Notes: a model not told the origin generated them from the letters alone. DNA of 30,093 bases from Bacteroidota bacterium (GCA_018224345.1 JAGTUW010000383.1:1-30093); one strand, 5' to 3'. Shown: positions 13,898 to 22,562, counted from the first letter of the stretch. A program made the numbers and translations.

Positions 13898-15030
13898 AAC
13901 ACTCCCTTCTCGACCCTCTTTCTCTTCGCTGTGGCATCTCACTGCCCAATCGCGTTGTCATGGCACCGATGACCACATGGTCCTCACACCCCGATGGCCG
14001 TATTCATGAGGACGAACTCGACTACCTGCGCCGGCGGTCATGCGGGCCCGGTATGATTATCACAGCAGCATGCTACGTGCAGCCGGAAGGACATGCCTTC
14101 GACGGACAATGGAGTTGTCACGACGATAGCATGCTGCCCTCACTGCGTGCGGCCGCCGATGTAATCCGGAATGGTGGCGCACGCGCCGTGCTGCAACTGC
14201 ATCATGGCGGAAGAATGTGTCCCGCTTCTCTGCTGGGTCACATTCCCCTGTCCGCAAGCGATATCCCGGCAATTCGGCCCGGCGCCGATACGCCGCGTGC
14301 CATGACGGAAAAAGAAATCCATGCCTGCATCGAGGCCTTTGCCCGCGCCACGCAACGCGCCATCGCAGCCGGCTATGACGGCGTGGAAATTCACGGCGCA
14401 AACACCTATCTGTTACAGCAATTTTTCTCCCCGCATTCGAACCGGCGGTCCGACCAGTGGGGAGGGAGTCCCGAACGACGTCTCCGTTTTCCGCTCGCCG
14501 TCACCGATGCAGTCATCGAGACAGCACAACTGGCCGGCAGACCCTTCGCAGTGGGATATCGTTTTTCCCCGGAAGAAATCGAGGAGCCGGGCATCACTCT
14601 GGATGACACCATGCTCCTTGTCGATGCGCTGGCGGAGCGTCCGCTGGACTTTCTCCACATTTCCCTGCGTGATTATCGCGCCGGCAGCATGCGCGACGCA
14701 AACGACGACCGCCGGCCGGCGCTCCGTGTCATCGAACAACTGCGACGCCAGCCCGCACAACACCGTAAACCGTTGATCGGTGTCGGAGGCATGTATACAC
14801 CCCGCGATGCACAGGTTGCACTCGATGACGGCTGCGACGCTGTGGCGCTCGGACGTATTCTGCTCATGGAGCCGGATTGGGTGGCCCTCGTTCGTGACGG
14901 CCGCATTGACGAATTGCGCCGCACGCTTCCGGCCGAGGGAGCGGATACACTGCTGACTATCCCGGCGCCGTTGTACCGTGTACTGCTCAGCCGCCCCGGC
15001 TGGCTGCCTGTGCGACCTGCAACGGACTGA
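13894..15030 (+). CDS. Old Yellow Enzyme-family FMN oxidoreductase
   Basis: The 378-residue protein is a TIM barrel of the NADH:flavin oxidoreductase family. Seen: PNRVVMAPMTT (18-28) near the flavin, QLHHGGR (101-107), the substrate-binding pair H167/N170 in EIHGANTYLLQQF with Y172 nearby, the SNRRSDQWGGSPERR signature (182-196), and the FMN-phosphate site around GVGGMYTPRDA and DAVALGR (312-321). Family members reduce activated C=C bonds or open other unsaturated substrates using NAD(P)H; there is no C-terminal iron-sulfur/FAD extension as in 2,4-dienoyl-CoA reductase. The frame is open 158 codons further upstream inside the flippase gene, but similarity begins at ATG 13894, which overlaps the flippase stop. 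Substrate unknown. Confidence 0.93.
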   Translation: MKHSLLDPLSLRCGISLPNRVVMAPMTTWSSHPDGRIHEDELDYLRRRSCGPGMIITAACYVQPEGHAFDGQWSCHDDSMLPSLRAAADVIRNGGARAVLQLHHGGRMCPASLLGHIPLSASDIPAIRPGADTPRAMTEKEIHACIEAFARATQRAIAAGYDGVEIHGANTYLLQQFFSPHSNRRSDQWGGSPERRLRFPLAVTDAVIETAQLAGRPFAVGYRFSPEEIEEPGITLDDTMLLVDALAERPLDFLHISLRDYRAGSMRDANDDRRPALRVIEQLRRQPAQHRKPLIGVGGMYTPRDAQVALDDGCDAVALGRILLMEPDWVALVRDGRIDELRRTLPAEGADTLLTIPAPLYRVLLSRPGWLPVRPATD

Positions 15031-15181
15031 CAATACCAGCTGTACGCAGAGCCGGGAATGAGAACTTACGTGGCAAGGGACGAAAAAGGGCCTTCATCGG
15101 GAATCGGGTTTTGCTTACTTTGTCCGTCGTGACGGAAACGATAACTGCAACAGGAAATACGCCTACCGCCAGTCACTTCCC

Positions 15182-16492
15182 ATGCGTAACGTACTGATCA
15201 TCACCTATTATTTTCCTCCCTCCGGCGGCCCCGGCGTGCAGCGCGTGCTGAAATTCTGCACCTATCTGCTGGAATACGGATGGCGTCCGATAATTCTGAC
15301 CGTAAAAGATGCCGATTATCCTGCAAGGGACGAGTCGCTTCTTGCGGCGATTCCGAAGGAAGCCATCGTCTATCGCACACAGATTTTCGAACCCTACGAC
15401 ATCTATCGCGCTCTGACGGGAAAGAAAAAAGGGACGCCTGTGGATGTCAACACCATTCCCAAACCCGGAGAGAAGAGATCACTGCGTGAGCGCCTCGCAG
15501 AGCTCGTCCGCGCCACGTTTTTCATCCCCGACGCACGCATCGGCTGGTTGCGGCCTGCGGTGAAGCAAGGTCTCGATATCATAGAGAAACATGATATCAA
15601 GGCCCTGTATTCCTCTTCTCCACCCTACACCTGCTCGCTCATCGCGCGGAAACTCAAGCGCCGGAGTGGTCTGCCATGGGTTGCGGGATTCCGGGATCCG
15701 TGGACGGGTTTTCTTTCGACACCGGATCGCTGGTTTCTTCCCGCAATGATCGATCGTCACTTCGAGCGTTCCGTGTACCGCGAATGCGACGCAATGGATG
15801 TCGCCTGGGAGGGCATAGGCAAGGACTTTCACGCGAAGTACCCGGACATCCCGACTGCGAAAGTACATCATCTTCCGAATGGCTTTGACAGTGCGGATTT
15901 CCCGGCGGTTGAAGTGCTCGACAAACGTCATTTCACCGTGACCTACACCGGATCGATGTATGGCAAACGGAATCCGGAATCTTTTTTCGCGGCCGTCTCA
16001 TCCCTTGTCGAAACCGGGAGAATCCCGCTCGACCGCATCCGTCTGCAGTTTATCGGACGCTTCGGCGCCGAGGTCCGCGCCATGTTCGACCATCCTGTGC
16101 TTGCCGGCGCCATTGTCGTGCATGATTACATGCCACATGCGGAAAGCGTACGTCATCTTTTCCAGAGTGACGCACTGCTGATGGTCGTCGATGATTTCAA
16201 GGGGAATGAGGAAATCGTCCCGGGCAAGGTGTATGAATATATCGGCTCGGGCAAACCGATCATCACACTTGCTCCCGAGGGAGCAGTCACAGATGTCGTC
16301 GAGAACACCGCCTCCGGTCTCTGCGCGCGCTCGGGTGACATCGGGAGTATCGCCGATATCTTTTTCGATTTCTACCATCAATGGGAACAAGGGGTACTTG
16401 GTACCGCACAGGACCGGAGCGCCGTAGGACAATACGAGCGTCGGGAAGTGACCCGGCGGCTTGCCGCACTGCTCGATGATCTGGCCACATAA
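15182..16492 (+). CDS. Glycosyltransferase, GT-B fold (GT4-like)
   Basis: The 436-residue protein starts with the N-terminal Rossmann motif of GT4-like enzymes (ITYYFPPSGGPGVQR, a glycine-rich donor/acceptor loop) and has a C-terminal half beginning near FTVTYTGSMYGKRNPE. The nucleotide-sugar site has the E-x7-E pattern in EEIVPGKVYEYIGSGKPII (about 345-363). Such enzymes add sugars in surface polysaccharide or glycolipid synthesis at the inner face of the membrane. It lies 151 bases after the reductase gene and ends 96 bases before a convergent symporter gene. The gap upstream has TTACTTTG near 15115 but no matching minus-33 element, so I do not call a promoter. Sugar donor and acceptor are unknown. 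Confidence 0.92.
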   Translation: MRNVLIITYYFPPSGGPGVQRVLKFCTYLLEYGWRPIILTVKDADYPARDESLLAAIPKEAIVYRTQIFEPYDIYRALTGKKKGTPVDVNTIPKPGEKRSLRERLAELVRATFFIPDARIGWLRPAVKQGLDIIEKHDIKALYSSSPPYTCSLIARKLKRRSGLPWVAGFRDPWTGFLSTPDRWFLPAMIDRHFERSVYRECDAMDVAWEGIGKDFHAKYPDIPTAKVHHLPNGFDSADFPAVEVLDKRHFTVTYTGSMYGKRNPESFFAAVSSLVETGRIPLDRIRLQFIGRFGAEVRAMFDHPVLAGAIVVHDYMPHAESVRHLFQSDALLMVVDDFKGNEEIVPGKVYEYIGSGKPIITLAPEGAVTDVVENTASGLCARSGDIGSIADIFFDFYHQWEQGVLGTAQDRSAVGQYERREVTRRLAALLDDLAT

Positions 16493-16532
16493 GTCCTGTA
16501 GCGGAACGGGGAGAATGCTCCTTCGCAAAAGG

Positions 16533-16570
16533 AAACAGGGACAACCGCCTGGCCGCGATTGCCCCTGTTT
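16533..16570 (-). terminator. Terminator between glycosyltransferase and symporter genes
   Basis: A 12-bp stem with one mismatch (16533-16544 with 16559-16570) lies between convergent genes. The minus-strand side is followed by CCTTTTGC, so it serves mainly the symporter gene; the plus side has no T tract. Confidence 0.6.
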
Positions 16571-16588
16571 GAAGCGATTCTGTCTGTG

Positions 16589-18076
16589 TCAGATTTTTTC
16601 GGGGAAGAGCTTTGCCAGCACCGATTTATCGGGCTTCGGCGTCGCGTAGCTGACGATAATCAACATGCCGATGGACACGATCAGCGCGGGATAGATACTC
16701 GGGATACCCCAGGGATCCTCGCCGATCATGATCTGCGGAAAAATATAAGGGATCAGCAGATCGAAGGTGATCACCATGATGGTACCGGAAATGATACTTG
16801 CCAATCCGCCTGCCTTGGTCGCTCGCTTCCAGGCAAGCGCTGCCAGCAGCGCCGGGGTGATGGCAACACCGTAAATCGTATAGGCAAAGTAGGCGTACTT
16901 GAGAACAGATATTTCCAGGTTCATTACCGTTGGGATGAATATCAGCAGAAAGGCGACAAGACCCAGTACAACGATAAGTACCTTTTGCATCGCTACCATG
17001 GTGGACTGCGGTGCGTCAGGGTTGATGAAACGCTGATATACGTCACGCATGATATTGGTCGACGGACTCAGTAGATAATTCATTCCCGTGGAAATAACCA
17101 CCACAACCGCTGCACCGAGCAGCAGCAGGCCCACGGGGGCGGGGACCATGTCACGCGCTGCGTAAAGGACCACGGCCGCGGGATCTATGGTGATGTGACC
17201 GCTCCAATAGTAGCTTGCTGCATAGATCGCGATAACGACGATGACCGTTTCGACGAGAATCGTTCCGACAATCCACAACAACACTGCCTTTTTGGCGTCC
17301 CCTGCTGTCCTGGCGCTGTAGAATTTCTGATACATACTCTGTACGCCGAGCAGCAGGAACATGGTTGCAAGGAAATAGCTGAATGCCTTGAGGAAGGGGT
17401 ATTGCCCGAATTCCGGAGAAACCAGCAGCATGTGAGAGGCGGGCAGCACTTCGGCCGGCGCTCCGAGTCCCCCGGCGGTGGCCACAACGAAGGGGACGGA
17501 AACGATGCAGGCCAACATGATGATAATCCCGTTTGGCAGATCGGTGTGCGCCACGGCGATCATGCCGCCGATGGAGGTGAAGAGAATCACAAAGCCCGCG
17601 GCCAGCGCCTGGCCGACTTCCACGCTCACCGCCCCGTCCGTTATGACATTGAGAATGTAGCCTCCGGCGCGGAATTGATACGAGACGATGGTGGTGAAGG
17701 CAATGATGAGTGCGAAGGCGCCGAAGAGCCGGGCGAACTTCCCGTATCGCTCCTCGAGAATATCACCGATGGTGTATTGACCGAAAGTGCGGATTTTGCC
17801 GGCAAGGAAATAGATAATTGCGATGCCGACCCATGCGCCGGCAGGCATCCACAGCGAACTCCAGCCCGCACGATAGGCATATTCCGCACCGGCAATGAAC
17901 GTCCCTGATCCGATCCAGGTACAGACGAGCGTGAAGACCATCTTGGTCACGCCAAGACTGCGACCGGCGACCATCATGTCGTCCTGGGTCTTGACCTTGC
18001 GCGCCTGGTAGAAATTGTATATCGTCAACGCGACGAGATACACGATAATGATCACGATGTAGGTGTACATACGCAT
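16589..18076 (-). CDS. Sodium:solute symporter (SSS family)
   Basis: The 495-residue, highly hydrophobic protein has about 13 membrane segments. The first core helices carry the SSS pattern: an external N-terminal helix, a linker with DDMMVAGRSLG, and TWIGSGTFIAGAEYAYRAG, which contains the unwound TM1 used for substrate binding. The region GQYTIGDILEERYGKFAR is also typical. These transporters take up sugars, amino acids, carboxylates or ions using the sodium gradient. The substrate cannot be told from sequence. It lies 113 bases after the M24 peptidase gene, separated by a hairpin at 18151-18177, so separate transcription is likely. A link to the sodium gradient made by the mmd pump is possible but generic. 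Confidence 0.93.
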   Translation of the reverse strand: MRMYTYIVIIIVYLVALTIYNFYQARKVKTQDDMMVAGRSLGVTKMVFTLVCTWIGSGTFIAGAEYAYRAGWSSLWMPAGAWVGIAIIYFLAGKIRTFGQYTIGDILEERYGKFARLFGAFALIIAFTTIVSYQFRAGGYILNVITDGAVSVEVGQALAAGFVILFTSIGGMIAVAHTDLPNGIIIMLACIVSVPFVVATAGGLGAPAEVLPASHMLLVSPEFGQYPFLKAFSYFLATMFLLLGVQSMYQKFYSARTAGDAKKAVLLWIVGTILVETVIVVIAIYAASYYWSGHITIDPAAVVLYAARDMVPAPVGLLLLGAAVVVVISTGMNYLLSPSTNIMRDVYQRFINPDAPQSTMVAMQKVLIVVLGLVAFLLIFIPTVMNLEISVLKYAYFAYTIYGVAITPALLAALAWKRATKAGGLASIISGTIMVITFDLLIPYIFPQIMIGEDPWGIPSIYPALIVSIGMLIIVSYATPKPDKSVLAKLFPEKI

Positions 18077-18150
18077 CCGTGGTTGTGGTGAGAGTGGCTG
18101 GTTTCAATCCTGACCGGCGCTGTGCACGGTCCCGAAAAGCGGGCAGAAGA

Positions 18151-18177
18151 CAGGGAGACACCCGGCGCGTCTCCCTG
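18151..18177 (-). terminator. Hairpin after the M24 peptidase gene
   Basis: A perfect 9-bp GC-rich stem (18151-18159 with 18169-18177) begins 13 bases past the peptidase stop. The tail on the minus strand is TCTTCTGCCC, a poor T tract, so termination may be partial and some readthrough into the symporter gene is possible. Confidence 0.5.
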
Positions 18178-18189
18178 CGCGTTTCTGAA

Positions 18190-19380
18190 CTATCCCAGGG
18201 TGAGAATGGGAATGACATCGGTCTGTACGGCGCCGAAGACATCCACCTGGCCTTCGTCCGTGACAAACACATCGATTTCGCTGCGGAAACCAAGTTTCTC
18301 GTGTTCCATGTAAATGCCCGGCTCGATGCTGAAACAGGTTCCGGGGAGAATCAGACGGTCATCCCTGGTCTCGAGATTATCGATATGACCGCCGTTTCCA
18401 TGGACCTCAAGCCCGATGTTGTGTCCCGTCCGGTGTACGAAATACTCACCATAACCGGCATCGGCAATCACCTTGCGGACGGCATCGTCGACCTCCCAAC
18501 CGGCAACCGGTTTGCCCGCTGCAAATCGCTCCTGCACCATTTTCAGGCCCGCATCACGCGCATCCCGTACAATATTGAATATGTCGCGAATGCGTTCGGG
18601 AATTTCCGTTCCGATATATCCCATCCAGGTGACGTCATAATAGATACCGCCCGGTTCGTCCTTTTTCGCCCACAGATCGATCAGCAGAAGATCACCTTCC
18701 TTCATGCCGAAACTGTTTTCCTCCGTCGGTTCGAAATGCGGGTCGGCGGCATGTTCATTGATGGCGACGATGGGACCGTCTTCCCAGTGCATGCCATTGG
18801 CGCGCATGAGGTCATGCATGAAATTCTGAATTTCCACTTCACGCGGTGACTCACCGGCCTTGATGCGGCGGGCGACTTCCCTGAAGGTTTCATCCTTGAC
18901 CTTTTGCAGAATGCGTCCGGCTTCCTTGTGCTGTTCCCAGTCTTCCATGGAGAGATGTGCCTCGAAGCGTCCGACCAGATCACCACTCGAAACCACTTCG
19001 ACACCGAAGCCGCGGATCAATTCGACCGTACCCGCATCGACAATGGACACATAGGGAATGTTGTTGTCGGGGGAATACTGCATCGCGATTTTTTTCGCGT
19101 CGCCGAGCATGCCGCGCAGCGAGTCCTGCAGTTGCTTCCACGGCAGGTATACATGTTTCTCACCGGGGAGATGATCGCAGCGCCAGGGTTCGATGCGATG
19201 CACCAGTTTTTGTGGTTCACCCTCGGCGGGAATGAAATAGAACCAGCGACGTGATGCGAAGCGGCTGGTATCCATGTTGAGAATCCGGGCTGCGATGGCA
19301 TCCCTGTTGTGGAAATCGTAAAACAGCCATCCATCGATGCCGGCTTCTTTCAATGCGGATTGAATCGCGTGTAAATCCAT
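18190..19380 (-). CDS. M24-family metallopeptidase (Xaa-Pro dipeptidase-like)
   Basis: The 396-residue protein has the creatinase-like N-domain (about 1-145) and the pita-bread catalytic domain (about 150-396). The five metal ligands of the family can be placed: D235 (LLLIDLW), D249 (YYDVTW), H320 (GHNIG), E353 (SIEPGIY) and E368 (RSEID). All are present, so an active dimetal peptidase is expected, probably cutting Xaa-Pro bonds in the cytoplasm; exact specificity is inference. AGGAAGG precedes the ATG. The upstream gene on the same strand is the lipid-kinase-like gene, 128 bases away with a possible weak hairpin between. Confidence 0.95.
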   Translation of the reverse strand: MDLHAIQSALKEAGIDGWLFYDFHNRDAIAARILNMDTSRFASRRWFYFIPAEGEPQKLVHRIEPWRCDHLPGEKHVYLPWKQLQDSLRGMLGDAKKIAMQYSPDNNIPYVSIVDAGTVELIRGFGVEVVSSGDLVGRFEAHLSMEDWEQHKEAGRILQKVKDETFREVARRIKAGESPREVEIQNFMHDLMRANGMHWEDGPIVAINEHAADPHFEPTEENSFGMKEGDLLLIDLWAKKDEPGGIYYDVTWMGYIGTEIPERIRDIFNIVRDARDAGLKMVQERFAAGKPVAGWEVDDAVRKVIADAGYGEYFVHRTGHNIGLEVHGNGGHIDNLETRDDRLILPGTCFSIEPGIYMEHEKLGFRSEIDVFVTDEGQVDVFGAVQTDVIPILTLG

Positions 19381-19400
19381 GGTTCCTTCCTTTTCTTAAA

Positions 19401-19425
19401 CAGTATCGTATCGTAGAAGATACTG
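19401..19425 (-). terminator. Possible weak hairpin after the lipid-kinase-like gene
   Basis: A 7-bp stem (19401-19407 with 19419-19425) lies 84 bases past the kinase stop and is followed on the minus strand by TTTAAG. It is close to the M24 ribosome-binding site, so it could instead be a leader hairpin. Confidence 0.3.
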
Positions 19426-19508
19426 AATATCCTGAACGGGAAAAATGTGCGGCATGCTGTTTTCGTCCGAATTCTCTTGCGCTGATGGAGAAAAGAAACT
19501 TCGCTGTA

Positions 19509-20414
19509 TTACATGGCCGTGAAAAATCTTTGTGCCGCAGGCCGGCAGGTGACCACGACGCGCAGAGCGCGTTCGGACAGGATTTCACCGTCGACATGCA
19601 CGGGCAAAGGCGTATCGAGAGCGACCCTGAAATGCGCCGCCTGGATATAGGAGACTTCCGGGGCGGACAAATGCGTGCCGCGGAGTGCACGCGGCAGTAC
19701 CTGCATGACACGCATGAGACTCAGTTCCCGTGCATGACAGAGATCGAGCAGGCCATCGGTGATGTCCGCTTTCGGTGTCAGGCGAAAGCCCCCACCGCTG
19801 CGCGAACCGTTGCCGATACAGGCGAGAAACAGGGAGTCGCTGAGTTCGGTGTTGTGATATGTGGTCATGGAATGTACGGCGTTGTAACGTCGCAGCACCC
19901 GGAAGACCGCAAGCAGATACGGCAGTAATCCACGCCCGGCAGCGCTTCCGGCGACGTCGCCCGCCACAGCGGCATCGAAGCCGATCCCGATGGCATTGAT
20001 GAACGTGCGTGTCAACAGCGTCCCTTCCACATCGATCACATCGGCGTGCGCCGCGTCAGCGACCATACTGTGATCGTTGACGAGGGCATTGATCGTATCC
20101 TTCACCGATCGCATCCCCAGTTGTGCAGCGAAATCGTTGCCCGTTCCCGTGGGAAGTACGGCAATGGGATGGGAGTCCGAACGCAACCCGTTCAGCACCT
20201 CATTGAGCGTGCCGTCTCCGCCGGCGACGCAGACCGGATCCCCGTCATCCGGCAACGCTGCCGCGATTTCCGCAGCATGCATGCGGCGGCTGGTCGTGTA
20301 CTCCTGGACGGTAAAGCCTGCAATACGCAACCTCTGCAGGACTGCACCGAGATGCCGGCCTGCGTGCCCGTTCCCTGCGGCGGGATTGAGTATGAGATGG
20401 ACACTGCGATACAT
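19509..20414 (-). CDS. Diacylglycerol kinase-like lipid kinase (YegS/DgkB family)
   Basis: The 301-residue protein has the normal family length. Seen: NPAAGNG at the N-terminus (10-16), the nucleotide-binding GGDGT (65-69) and PTGTGNDFA (88-96), and the two-domain layout of the DAGK catalytic family with a C-terminal beta sandwich (for example VHVDGEIL). Members phosphorylate diacylglycerol, sphingoid bases or related lipids at the inner membrane face. The specific lipid is unknown. The start at 20414 has no strong Shine-Dalgarno element. It lies between the terminators at 20446-20482 and 19401-19425, so it is probably transcribed alone. Confidence 0.93.
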   Translation of the reverse strand: MYRSVHLILNPAAGNGHAGRHLGAVLQRLRIAGFTVQEYTTSRRMHAAEIAAALPDDGDPVCVAGGDGTLNEVLNGLRSDSHPIAVLPTGTGNDFAAQLGMRSVKDTINALVNDHSMVADAAHADVIDVEGTLLTRTFINAIGIGFDAAVAGDVAGSAAGRGLLPYLLAVFRVLRRYNAVHSMTTYHNTELSDSLFLACIGNGSRSGGGFRLTPKADITDGLLDLCHARELSLMRVMQVLPRALRGTHLSAPEVSYIQAAHFRVALDTPLPVHVDGEILSERALRVVVTCRPAAQRFFTAM

Positions 20415-20445
20415 CCGTTAAAAATACCCAGCGCTGCATAAACGT

Positions 20446-20482
20446 GAAAGATGCCGGAGAAAAGTTTTCTCCGGCATCTTTC
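20446..20482 (-). terminator. Strong hairpin after the 482-residue lipoprotein gene
   Basis: An 18-bp perfect inverted repeat (20446-20463 with 20465-20482) with only one base between arms forms a GC-core stem with A/T-rich arm ends. It lies 64 bases past the lipoprotein stop and 32 bases before the lipid-kinase start. The AT-rich ends could act as the T tract in either direction. Confidence 0.75.
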
Positions 20483-20545
20483 GGATGTATGTCCCGGGCA
20501 TGCGGGTTTTCACACCGTGCTCCCGGGGACAGTATCATTCGCTCA

Positions 20546-21994
20546 TTACCGCATGCGTCGTTGAAGCGAAGGCAGAAGCCCGACGCCCTCCGACGTTCCG
20601 CTCTGCTTCGACAGTGATCCGTTGCCGGCGCCCGGCGGAGCGACAATGCCGCTTTTACGCGTTCCGACAATATCGGCCTCTTCATCTATCCAGATTTTGT
20701 TGCCGTTGTCATCATAATCATACCAGCGTTCCACAAACTTCCCCTCAAAACGGCTCATACCGGCATCCATGAAGGTGAAGGTCATCACCCAGAACTCACC
20801 ATCCTCTTCGGGACCAATGAGTTTGACATTGCGTTTGTCGGCGCTGCGCTCGAGTCCTATATCAAGACTTTGCCAGATCGCGTCGTCCTCATCATAAACA
20901 GAAAGATGCACGACGCTCGAAGATTTGACCCGCAAATCTATATCCGCTGCTTGTTGCTCGTATGGCGGCGTGGTGTATTGTATGGAAAGGTGCCATTTTC
21001 CGTTCAGCGGATCGGCTCCCGCAGATGGCGGGATAGTGGGATTCGGCCATGTATCGGGTGTTCCCTTTCTCCACTGTCCACCACCGGCAGGGGAGATATC
21101 CGACCATCCGCTCCAATTCTTCATGCTCCAACCACCGATACTGGTGAACGGACCGACGGTTTTGACTGTAGGGACGGAATAGGTCTCGCGGTCTCCCGGC
21201 GGCGATGAAAGGGTCCCGCGTTTGACACGGCTGATATATACCGTGTAGCTCCCCTGCGGTATATTGCCCAGATGCGTCGCAGTCAGAGGTCCACCCGTCG
21301 GACGCGATCCTGTACTGGCGGAATAGCCCACAAGGTTCGGCCAGCCGATAGAGGGATTCGCGTAAGTAACGTCTGCAATGGTCAATGTGTAGTAATAATT
21401 TGACGTGTGATTATGGCTGTAACGCAATCCCCCCACGCGGTCCGATGAGGCCTTCTTTCCCGCTGCAGCGGGGCTCACACGCGCAACCGCGAAATATCCG
21501 AGCTGAAAGGCACTGACACCCAGCCGCCTGTTCTCCTCATCGAGCGCATTGAGCGGCAGAGGTATCCATTTTTTGCTCCCGGAATCATACCAGAGCACAG
21601 TCAGATCCTCTGGCGTCTCCGCTTCCGAAGCAGGCAGGAACAACTGTACAGGATCGGTGAACACGAAATTCGCCGGCTCGAAAAGACGAATATCGCCGAT
21701 CAATTCATACGTCGCCGGAATGGCGGTCGGGACAGACCCGGGATCGACATTGGTTTTGATGGAGAACGATACTTCGGCATTGGAACCGTCGCCGGCATTA
21801 CTGATCGCGCCGACATGCACCTGCACTTCGGCCCCGGTTGCGTCGGACAATGTCCCTTCACCCCCGGATGTGAATACCCGCTGCACATCCGTATCATTCG
21901 GATCATTCGGTGATCCGGACTCGGAACATGCAGCGAAAAGCAGGACGGCACTGATGAGCAGCATGGAAAATGCGCTCCATGTGTTTCGCGACAT
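20546..21994 (-). CDS. Lipoprotein of unknown function (482 residues)
   Basis: A type II signal peptide ends in lipobox FAAC, Cys at 23, then SESGSPNDPND. Residues about 40-150 look like a beta domain with GGEGTLSDATGAEVQVHVGAI and DLTVLWYDSGSKKWIPL, which reminds me of ZU5-type segments in surface proteins; that is a weak resemblance. Residues about 165-300 are rich in Tyr/Ser/Gly/Pro with alternating strands (YYYTLTIADVTY, GSYTVYISRV), and the C-terminal third is polar (WYDYDDNGNKIWIDEEAD). No catalytic motif is seen. It is probably at the cell surface or outer membrane. The gene is flanked by the strong hairpin downstream and a 570-base gap upstream. Confidence 0.88.
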   Translation of the reverse strand: MSRNTWSAFSMLLISAVLLFAACSESGSPNDPNDTDVQRVFTSGGEGTLSDATGAEVQVHVGAISNAGDGSNAEVSFSIKTNVDPGSVPTAIPATYELIGDIRLFEPANFVFTDPVQLFLPASEAETPEDLTVLWYDSGSKKWIPLPLNALDEENRRLGVSAFQLGYFAVARVSPAAAGKKASSDRVGGLRYSHNHTSNYYYTLTIADVTYANPSIGWPNLVGYSASTGSRPTGGPLTATHLGNIPQGSYTVYISRVKRGTLSSPPGDRETYSVPTVKTVGPFTSIGGWSMKNWSGWSDISPAGGGQWRKGTPDTWPNPTIPPSAGADPLNGKWHLSIQYTTPPYEQQAADIDLRVKSSSVVHLSVYDEDDAIWQSLDIGLERSADKRNVKLIGPEEDGEFWVMTFTFMDAGMSRFEGKFVERWYDYDDNGNKIWIDEEADIVGTRKSGIVAPPGAGNGSLSKQSGTSEGVGLLPSLQRRMR

Positions 21995-22184
21995 TGAAAA
22001 CCTCTCGTTTGTGAAAATCCGTATTTCAACTTTGCATCACCACAGCAAGTAATCCGGATGATGCTACCCGTTACTATACGAAAACAAGATACCGCTATTC
22101 CTGAAAACATGCATATGAGTGCCCACAAAGCCGGGCATGACCGCCAGACCTCTGTGATTCATCACCCGGGAGAGCACACGCGTT

Positions 22185-22224
22185 ACTTAGGCATGACTAA
22201 GTAACAACTTAGTCTCATCTAAGT
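22185..22224. promoter_or_regulatory. Two tandem 18-bp palindromes, possible cooperative operator
   Basis: ACTTAG-N6-CTAAGT occurs at 22185-22202 and again at 22207-22224, separated by 4 bases. The two centres are 22 bp apart, about two helical turns. The first site extends to a 9-bp arm (GTTACTTAG). The repeated sequence lies in the arms, not the spacers. This is the layout expected for two dimers of a repressor bound on one face of DNA; two tandem RNA hairpins are the alternative. No matching regulator gene is in the window. Confidence 0.55.
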
Positions 22225-22269
22225 GGCTCTCTGCGCGGAACTTCATCCGTTTTGGCTCCGGAAGACAGG

Positions 22270-22461
22270 ATGCCTCACGTCCGTTGTCCCTGCGGCACCT
22301 GGAGGCGGGGTCCCGCGATGGTCTGCGGCACAGCACGGGACACACCGTATGTCGAAGGGACGGTCCACGGTATCGCGCGTCACTTCGATCGGGACGGTAC
22401 TGTGCTCAGCGAAACGCACTACGAGCAGGGACATGTCGTCTCCGTCATCGAAACAGAGTGA
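22270..22461 (+). CDS. Small MORN-like reading frame, possibly a gene remnant
   Basis: In this frame the last 40 residues read like about one and a half MORN_2/YwqK-type repeats: PYVEGTVHGIARHF, then DRDGTVLSETHYEQG and a short tail. These repeats usually occur many in a row, so 63 residues would be a very short protein. ATG 22270 has no clear Shine-Dalgarno element, and the upstream part (CPCGTWRRG) does not look like MORN repeats. It may be the end of a decayed gene whose earlier repeats are lost, or a real small gene under the palindromes at 22185-22224. Function unknown. Confidence 0.3.
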   Translation: MPHVRCPCGTWRRGPAMVCGTARDTPYVEGTVHGIARHFDRDGTVLSETHYEQGHVVSVIETE

Positions 22462-22502
22462 CGCGCCTCCACCGGTGTTCTCCTTCCGGTACAGTATGCT
22501 GT

Positions 22503-22533
22503 TTGCGCCTTTCGCCACCTCTCCATAGATTGC
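22503..22533 (+). promoter_or_regulatory. Weak promoter candidate for the aminopeptidase gene
   Basis: TTG (22503-22505, within TTTG) is followed after 20 bases by TAGATTGC (22526-22533), a partial match to TAnnTTTG. The spacing is right but two of the last bases differ. It lies 30 bases before the ATG at 22563. Confidence 0.3.
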
Positions 22534-22562
22534 GGGTTATCAGAAACCAACGGAGTCATACC

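Larger units (their letters stand above)
21995..22562. other. Long gap between the 482-residue lipoprotein and the aminopeptidase
   Basis: This 568-base region holds two tandem palindromes (22185-22224), a small MORN-like reading frame (22270-22461) and a weak promoter for the aminopeptidase (22503-22533). On the minus strand I find no consensus promoter for the lipoprotein gene. No RNA gene is recognised. Confidence 0.5.

Noticed and set aside
17195..17908. A 237-codon open frame on the plus strand
   Set aside because: Antisense to the symporter; its product is Asp/Gly/His/Arg-rich, as expected from reversed membrane-protein codons.
22284..22562. N-terminal extension of the aminopeptidase
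   Set aside because: Arg/His-rich and unlike M29 proteins; ATG 22563 has a Shine-Dalgarno element and starts at the usual place.
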